Shown here one piece after another: positions 58,706 to 64,000 of a stretch of 64,000 nucleotides of DNA; position 1 is the first letter of the stretch; every line of letters starts with the position of its first letter. Location of the stretch: NCBI RefSeq assembly GCF_001999945.1, contig NZ_CP019650.1, forward strand, positions 2,356,001 to 2,420,000. The letters run 5' to 3'. The notes below the pieces were generated by a model. It searched no databases and was not told the DNA's origin. It was given only the letters and a program-made list of their open reading frames with translations. The position numbers and the translations under genes are program-made. The DNA comes from Microbulbifer agarilyticus. Lineage in GTDB: Bacteria; Pseudomonadota; Gammaproteobacteria; Pseudomonadales; Cellvibrionaceae.

Positions 58706-60082
58706 TTATGCGGTAACCGCAAGATCATGTTCTGCCAGCCACTCCTGCAGCGCCACGGAAATCGCCAGCAACGCAACTTCCGACCCTACCGCTCCAATTA
58801 CCTGCAGGCCAAACGGCAAGCCTTCTGCGGAGTCCCCGAGCGGGATACTGATTGCCGGTAACCCCGCCATATTTGCCACACTGGTCAGGTTCGCCTGGTT
58901 GACCGGCACGGCCTGCTCAAACGGAAACGCTGTCTGCGGTGCGGTGGGGGTCAACAGAAAATCGACATTCTGTAATTGCTGTCGCAGCCAGTCTCCGGCC
59001 GCTTGCACCTTGTCCGAGGCCTGCACCAGTTCCGGCGCAGAGCGTTCTGCACCCCACTGCATGAGCCCGCGCAGCTGTTCAGAAAACAATTGCGGCTGAC
59101 GCTGGCGTTCGGCAGAAAAGGTGACGTTCGCTTCCGCCTCGCACAACAAAAGCCCTGCACGGCGAATCGCGGAAAAGTCGATGGCGGAAAAATTTAACGG
59201 TACATGCCCGGCGCCCGGCAGGCGTTTGGCCAGATCGCGAAAAGCTTCGCTGATCCCCTCCTCCACGCCAACCCCCGCGCAGTCTTCCAGCACCGCCCAG
59301 CGCACACTGCCTAAATCGGTCCTGCGCGCTGGCGGTACCTGATTATTCGCGGTGCCATTCAGGATCGGCCACAGTTCCCGTAGATCCCGTGCCGACCTCG
59401 CCAGTGGTCCCACGGTATCCAGTTGCCGGCACAAACGGGTAACACCCGCTGTTGTCAGGCCCTCGCGGCCGGGTTTAAGACCGGCAACGCCGCAGTAGCT
59501 GGCCGGGATGCGCACCGACCCCATGGTGTCGGTACCGAGGGCGAAAGCACACAGGCCCGCCGCTACTGCCGCGCCGGAACCGCCACTGGAACCACCCGGG
59601 GTATAACCGGCCCGCAGCGGATTTTCACAACGGCCCCAGTGCGGGTTGTCGTTGGTCGCACCCAGCGCAACCTCATGCATATTCAGCTTGCCGAGAATAA
59701 TCACACCGGCCGCACGCAGCCGCGCCACTACCGGGGCATCTTCCCGTGCCAGCGGCGCCGTATCGCCATAACCGAGGCCATTGGAGGTGGGCATGCCCGC
59801 AACATCGATATTGTCTTTTACCGCACAGGTCAGCCCGTCGAACATCGATAAGGGCTTACCCATACGCCTGCGTACATCCGCCTCGCGTGCGGCATTCATG
59901 GCACCCTCGCGATCAATGTACAGGAAGGCATTGATGCCCTGCTGGCTGTCGGCAATGGCCGCGAGCGTGCGCGCGGTGAGCGCCTGGCTACTCAGGTCAC
60001 CGCGCTGCAGACACGTCGCCAGTGCGGTTGCATCCTTGGCAAGAATTTCATCACTGATCGCACGATGTTGCTTACGGGACAT
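58706..60082 (-). CDS. Amidase signature-family hydrolase
   Basis: The ATG at 60082 gives 458 residues; a longer in-frame reading adds a non-family N-terminus. The catalytic Ser-cisSer-Lys triad is visible: Lys in 'TCAVKDNIDVAG' and the serines in 'GYTPGGSSGGSGAAVAAG' and 'GTDTMGSVRIPASYCG'. It hydrolyses an amide to acid plus ammonia or amine. In a pathway feeding on N-heterocycles it could act on a ring-opened amide. It lies 26 bp upstream of the ECH gene in the same operon. Confidence 0.92.
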   Translation of the reverse strand: MSRKQHRAISDEILAKDATALATCLQRGDLSSQALTARTLAAIADSQQGINAFLYIDREGAMNAAREADVRRRMGKPLSMFDGLTCAVKDNIDVAGMPTSNGLGYGDTAPLAREDAPVVARLRAAGVIILGKLNMHEVALGATNDNPHWGRCENPLRAGYTPGGSSGGSGAAVAAGLCAFALGTDTMGSVRIPASYCGVAGLKPGREGLTTAGVTRLCRQLDTVGPLARSARDLRELWPILNGTANNQVPPARRTDLGSVRWAVLEDCAGVGVEEGISEAFRDLAKRLPGAGHVPLNFSAIDFSAIRRAGLLLCEAEANVTFSAERQRQPQLFSEQLRGLMQWGAERSAPELVQASDKVQAAGDWLRQQLQNVDFLLTPTAPQTAFPFEQAVPVNQANLTSVANMAGLPAISIPLGDSAEGLPFGLQVIGAVGSEVALLAISVALQEWLAEHDLAVTA

Positions 60083-60113
60083 GGCTTTTTTCCAAAAAAG
60101 AATACGCACAGAG

Positions 60114-61514
60114 TTACCCAAACCGGCGATCAAGTAAACGCAGGGGCTTCTGCCGGCGGTCAATCTCGGTCCAGCGCGCGGTTTCTCCCGCGGACACTAT
60201 CTCAACGCCCACTTCCAGGCCGAGCTTGAGCTTCAGCAAGGCAGCACACTGGTCGGCAATTGCCGGGTGCCCTGCGACCGGATCGGAGACTTCCACCATC
60301 ACCGTCAGCGTTTCCCGCCCGCTATCATCGCGCTCGGCAATACAGACATATTCACCGGTAAAGCTCGACAGCTCTGCCAGCATGCCGCCGATACCGTGCG
60401 GATAGACGTTGATGCCGCGCAGCTTGACCATGTTGTCGGAGCGCCCGAGGAATCCGCGGATACGGCGGAACGGCAGCTGGAACGGGTTTTCACCAACAAT
60501 TTCCGAGGTGATATCGCAGGTATTGAAGCGGATCACCGGATAGATATCGTCCTTATACAGGCAGGTCACTACCATGTTGCCGGTGTCACCGGGTGTTACC
60601 GGCTGATCGCTATCCACGTCTAGCAGCTCTAGGTACTGGGCGTCTTCCCACACGTAAAGACCACCTTGGTCCGGCCCCTCGGCGGCGACACAGCCGGTAT
60701 CGGCAACGCCATACCAGTCGTACAGTTTCGCACCGCCCCAAGCTTCGCTCAGCGCTGCACGCGTCTCCTGTCCGAGGTGCCCGATAATCATATCCACGGG
60801 TATATCTTTGCCCGGCTGAATCCCCTGGTCTTTCGCCACACTGGCGAGTTTTTTTATGTAATCCGCAAACCCCACCAGTACATTGACGCCAAAGTCCTGC
60901 ATCAATTGCACCTGCTGGGCAGAGCGGGTTTCCAGACCGGTACCGGAGGAAAGGAACAGTGCATTGGTATAACGGGTTACCGCTTCACGGATATAGTGTC
61001 CGCCGTTAATCATGCCGTGCCCATAGGTCGACTGCACAGTAGCGCCGGGCTTTAGTCCCATAAAGCGGTAGGAACGCGCCACCAACATGGCCTGGATCTC
61101 GCGCCCGCGCGGCCCGAAAATAATTGGCTGGGGTCTGCCGGTGGTACCGCTGGTGGTATGGAAAACCACGGGCGGACGCTCCTCCGGGGCCAGCCCTTCG
61201 AGCCCGCTGAAATCGCCGATCGGCGGAAATTTCTCGACGCTTTGCATAATGTCGGACTTGGAAAAGACCGGCAGCTTTTCAATATCGTCGAGGCTCTGAA
61301 TATCCTCTCGTTTAATACCCGCATCGCCCCACAGGCGCTGGTAAAACGGAATTTCCCAGCCACGTGCCATCAACTTGAGGAAGCGCTGGTTCTGCAGCTC
61401 GCGCAGTTGTTCACGCGACATTCCCTGATAACGCTCTAGAAAGGCATCCCCCAGTGGGTAATCCGCAAGCGCCTGCTGGACATCAAAGCTTTCAAAATAG
61501 CTTGGGTAAGGCAT
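60114..61514 (-). CDS. Phenylacetate-CoA ligase-like (PaaK family) acyl-CoA ligase
   Basis: 466 residues of the ANL superfamily. The P-loop-like 'FHTTSGTTGRPQPIIFGP', 'YDWYGVADTGCVAAEG' and the C-terminal 'GRSDNMVKLRGINVYPHGI' match PaaK-type ligases. It activates a carboxylic acid with ATP and CoA. Arylacetates are the best-known substrates, but distant members act on other acids. It is between MmgE/PrpD and amidase genes, so the substrate may be an acid released by these. Confidence 0.92.
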   Translation of the reverse strand: MPYPSYFESFDVQQALADYPLGDAFLERYQGMSREQLRELQNQRFLKLMARGWEIPFYQRLWGDAGIKREDIQSLDDIEKLPVFSKSDIMQSVEKFPPIGDFSGLEGLAPEERPPVVFHTTSGTTGRPQPIIFGPRGREIQAMLVARSYRFMGLKPGATVQSTYGHGMINGGHYIREAVTRYTNALFLSSGTGLETRSAQQVQLMQDFGVNVLVGFADYIKKLASVAKDQGIQPGKDIPVDMIIGHLGQETRAALSEAWGGAKLYDWYGVADTGCVAAEGPDQGGLYVWEDAQYLELLDVDSDQPVTPGDTGNMVVTCLYKDDIYPVIRFNTCDITSEIVGENPFQLPFRRIRGFLGRSDNMVKLRGINVYPHGIGGMLAELSSFTGEYVCIAERDDSGRETLTVMVEVSDPVAGHPAIADQCAALLKLKLGLEVGVEIVSAGETARWTEIDRRQKPLRLLDRRFG

Positions 61515-61549
61515 AACTGGTTTGCACTCTCTTTTACTAATTACTGGCT

Positions 61550-62944
61550 TTAACTGGTTACAGAAACAGGCCGCTGTTCGGGCGTCAGCAGCGCGCTCAA
61601 TTCGTTAATAGATTGCAGCTGATCCAGCCGCGCTATCTTCGCGAGGATTTGTTCGGCCTGATCTGTGTCGATGGGGTTGCGCGCAGATGCCAGGCAGTTA
61701 ACAAACTTTTCCTGCTGTCGCTTGCGACTCAAGGGACTGTCGGGGTGGCCGAGGATGCTGGCCATCTCCCGCCGGTATTCACTGCCATCTTTCAAGCAAA
61801 CGATTACTGTCTGCGGCGCCAGTGCATTTGGGTCCTTACTGGCGGACGGGCACATGCGTACATGTTGTGCCAGTGCCAGACGCGCTGGATCTGCCAGCGC
61901 ATCGAGATCAAATGCCTGCACGCCGACATCGCCGGTCAGCAACAAGGTTGCGGCCACATAACCGATACACAAGCGGGCGTAATTCACGCTCATGTCAGGA
62001 TACGCCGGGCGATCCACCAAGCGTCTCACCAACGGCGGCGCTTCTATCTGGACAGACTCAATGTCATTTGCGGCAAAGCCGTGTTCACTACGCAGTTGCA
62101 TCAGCGCATCCAGCGTTCCGTGTGCGGCACGGCCAGTGGGAAACGGTTTGTGGCTTACCCGGCCGATTTGCCATTCACGCCCTAACTTTGCAAAGGCGCC
62201 CTGGGCGTGGCCGTCGGATTCCATAATGGAGAAGTAACCGTAATCACCACTGAGAAAATTCGCCGGACCGATCAAGCCGAAACCGGCCATGTCCGCCGCG
62301 GTAATCGCATTGCGCGCGTTGAACGCAACTTGCATGGGTAACACAGCCACGCCTTCCGTGTGCGCCTGCATGGTGCCACCGGTCTGGCTGTAGGCAATGG
62401 ACATCGCCTGCTGAATCTGCGCGCGGTCGTAGCGCCGCAAGCGCGCGATCCCCGCCGCTGCGCCAATGCACCCGGCGGTACCCGGGCGGAAAAAACGCAT
62501 GGGTTTATCGGCACTCATTCCGAGTACCGTGGCCACGTCGACCGCCAACGCCAGCGATAACAACAGCGCTCGCCCATCGGTATTGCGCGCTTCTGCCTCT
62601 GCCATCAGCGCGGAGAGAATCACTGCCATTGGATGCACTACCGCATCTTCATGGACACAGTCGAATTCCTGACAGTGGATTTGATAGGCGTTGACCATCG
62701 CCGCATGCAGGACCGGCAGGCGAACCCTTGTACCCCAGACCGTCGCAGATTTACCCTCGTCAGCGCAGCCCCATCCCCGAGCGGTTTCAAGCAACTGTTC
62801 CGCATAGGGAATTCTTGAGCCGCTAATGCCAACGCCGATGGAATCCAGCAAAAATGTCTTGCAGGCTTCTATTGCCGCAGCATCCAGATATTCAAACTGG
62901 CTCTCGGCAACATGCTCCACCAGCCGCTGCTCGTAGCTGGTCAC
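61550..62944 (-). CDS. MmgE/PrpD-family protein
   Basis: 464 residues from a GTG at 62944, which overlaps the stop of the next MmgE/PrpD gene by 4 bp. Family features: 'KTFLLDSIGVGISGSRIPYAEQLL', 'HCQEFDCVHEDAVVHPMAVI', 'RFFRPGTAGCIGAAAGIARL' and 'AHGTLDALMQL'. Members include 2-methylcitrate dehydratase, cis-aconitate decarboxylase and iminodisuccinate epimerase; all act on di- or tricarboxylates. The specific reaction is not deducible. Two coupled paralogues suggest a heteromer. Confidence 0.9.
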   Translation of the reverse strand: MTSYEQRLVEHVAESQFEYLDAAAIEACKTFLLDSIGVGISGSRIPYAEQLLETARGWGCADEGKSATVWGTRVRLPVLHAAMVNAYQIHCQEFDCVHEDAVVHPMAVILSALMAEAEARNTDGRALLLSLALAVDVATVLGMSADKPMRFFRPGTAGCIGAAAGIARLRRYDRAQIQQAMSIAYSQTGGTMQAHTEGVAVLPMQVAFNARNAITAADMAGFGLIGPANFLSGDYGYFSIMESDGHAQGAFAKLGREWQIGRVSHKPFPTGRAAHGTLDALMQLRSEHGFAANDIESVQIEAPPLVRRLVDRPAYPDMSVNYARLCIGYVAATLLLTGDVGVQAFDLDALADPARLALAQHVRMCPSASKDPNALAPQTVIVCLKDGSEYRREMASILGHPDSPLSRKRQQEKFVNCLASARNPIDTDQAEQILAKIARLDQLQSINELSALLTPEQRPVSVTS

Positions 62945-63999
62945 AGGGACTCTCCCAACCCACGCAGGGCCGTAAACAGAGAATTCAGGTCGTCCTGCCC
63001 ACTCAGGTTCAACGTTACCTCCAGCACATCTTCCGTGGTTTCCGTGCCGACACCAGCTGCGGCGAACAACGTACGAGCCTTATCGATAATATCTTCACTA
63101 GTGAGCGGCCATTCTGGGTCACCCCAGGCATCGGGTGATGCCATTTCCCATTCGCTGCCATCGTGCAGAACCACTCGCACCGTCGCACCAAAATGCGCGG
63201 GATATGCGCGCTGATGTGTCTCAGTCACGTGCAGGATGACTTTGTCGCGCAGCTCCGCCACATCAGACCGGGCAATAATTTCTTCGCCAAAGTGCTCAAT
63301 CGCCGGCGCGCCAAACAGTATTGTCACCGCAGCGCAGTGCTGGAGGCTGAAGCGTGCCTGCGCCGATGATTCTGGGTGTTTGCGGTCGCAAAACATCAAT
63401 GCATCGCCGAAGGTACTGATATGCAACTCGCGCACGTCTTCAGCTGACACCTCGCCCAAAGCTCGCACGGCATCGATCGTCGGGTGGGTGTGGCGGCAAG
63501 CCGGCCAAGGTTTGAAGCTGCACTGAAACAGCAGCCATGCTTCTGATGCCTGATCAATAACAGCCAGAGGCATAGCCTGCGAGGAGGTTGCGGCGAAGAA
63601 CCCCTGTGTCCCCTCGAGTAGGCTGGCCGGGCCACGCAACTCACTGGAAGCGAGTAGCGCAGCCTGTACACCGGCATGCGCTGCGCCGGCGTTGTGCAGA
63701 TGCTTGGTCTCTACCGCCTCATGGCGCATTTGCCAAAAGCCACCGGTACGGCTCCCTGCATTGGCAAGGGCCCACACGGTTTGTTCGTGATTAAGGTCCA
63801 ACAGGTGTGCGGCCGCTGCCGCCGCACCGAAACTGCCACAGGTAGAAGTGCTGTGGTAAAGCGCATAGTGATCGCGCCCGAGTGCGCGACCAATACGGAT
63901 CATCACTTCATAACCCACCACAATGGATGACAGCAGCGCACGAGGGCTTGCCTCCACCATTTCGGCAACTGCCAACGCGGCAGGAATAATTACTGGCCC
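62941..63999 (-). CDS. MmgE/PrpD-family protein, N-terminus beyond the window
   Basis: About 352 C-terminal residues are visible and the frame is open to the right edge. Family blocks: 'LLSSIVVGYEVMIRIGRAL', 'YHSTSTCGSFGAAAAAAHLL' (the glycine-rich segment matching 'RPGTAGCIGAA' of its neighbour), and 'FKPWPACRHTHPTIDAV'. A paralogue of 61550-62944, translationally coupled to it. The operon clearly continues to the right. Confidence 0.88.
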   Translation of the reverse strand, partial: GPVIIPAALAVAEMVEASPRALLSSIVVGYEVMIRIGRALGRDHYALYHSTSTCGSFGAAAAAAHLLDLNHEQTVWALANAGSRTGGFWQMRHEAVETKHLHNAGAAHAGVQAALLASSELRGPASLLEGTQGFFAATSSQAMPLAVIDQASEAWLLFQCSFKPWPACRHTHPTIDAVRALGEVSAEDVRELHISTFGDALMFCDRKHPESSAQARFSLQHCAAVTILFGAPAIEHFGEEIIARSDVAELRDKVILHVTETHQRAYPAHFGATVRVVLHDGSEWEMASPDAWGDPEWPLTSEDIIDKARTLFAAAGVGTETTEDVLEVTLNLSGQDDLNSLFTALRGLGESL

Positions 64000-64000
64000 G

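Noticed and set aside
1..64000. Insertion sequences, integrases, attachment sites or CRISPR arrays marking a mobile island
   Set aside because: No transposase, integrase, terminal inverted repeats or spaced direct repeats were recognised; the region looks like ordinary chromosome packed with catabolic genes.

Overview
The window looks like chromosome of a free-living, aerobic, probably marine gammaproteobacterium (inferred from the TonB receptor, PutP-type sodium symporter, gene style and dense catabolic operons; no rRNA or other marker was seen, so the taxon is not proven). No transposase, integrase, CRISPR array or tRNA gene was recognised.

Left block (1-11.3 kb). After the tail of a membrane transporter come a Trm112-like zinc peptide, a short cobalamin-independent methionine-synthase-like protein, an unknown protein and an adenosine-kinase-like PfkB protein on the + strand. 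A large TonB-dependent receptor, S-adenosylhomocysteine hydrolase and S-adenosylmethionine synthetase follow on the - strand, then a sodium:solute symporter. Together these make an almost complete activated-methyl cycle (Met to SAM to SAH to homocysteine/adenosine to Met/AMP).

Catabolic region (11.4 kb to the right edge). About 50 kb is packed with degradative genes. Several resemble plant chlorophyll-breakdown enzymes or their fold relatives: a Rieske oxygenase similar to the pheophorbide a oxygenase/VanA group (11426-12601), a protein strongly resembling red chlorophyll catabolite reductase (29133-29948), a second, more distant member of the RCCR/ferredoxin-dependent bilin reductase superfamily (43786-44532), and an SDR very like NYC1/NOL chlorophyll b reductases (48038-48844). 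A RedY/HapK-like protein (a family first met in tripyrrole prodiginine clusters), a rubredoxin-rubredoxin reductase fusion, a flavin reductase and two probable calycin-like beta-barrel proteins accompany them. Downstream enzymes suit substituted maleimides and maleates, the expected oxidation products of pyrrole rings: three PuuE-type deacetylase-fold hydrolases, two isochorismatase-type amidases, two double-domain nitrilase-family proteins, an amidase, two arylmalonate decarboxylase/maleate isomerase-like proteins, four family III CoA-transferases, acyl-CoA dehydrogenases, MaoC and ECH hydratases, a CitE-like lyase, two HMG-CoA-lyase-like proteins, a dimethylmalate/isocitrate-lyase-superfamily lyase, two aldehyde dehydrogenases, an acyl-CoA ligase and two MmgE/PrpD proteins. 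My working hypothesis is a bacterial pathway for uptake and complete degradation of a tetrapyrrole or linear bilin (chlorophyll catabolites are the best fit) for carbon and nitrogen. This is inference from protein resemblance and gene context.

Regulation. A GntR/UTRA repressor (24242-25024) sits beside a double palindrome. A shared imperfect 18-bp palindrome, approximately TGTTATATCAATATAACA, occurs upstream of the TonB receptor, the RedY/SDR/CoA operon, both nitrilase/MFS divergent pairs, the NYC1-like gene and the HMGL/CoA-transferase pair. That ties the receptor and the dispersed operons into one candidate regulon. A Crp/Fnr-family regulator (55333-56022) is flanked by FNR-box-like TGATAATTATCA elements, which recur near the decarboxylase-like gene at 35190.
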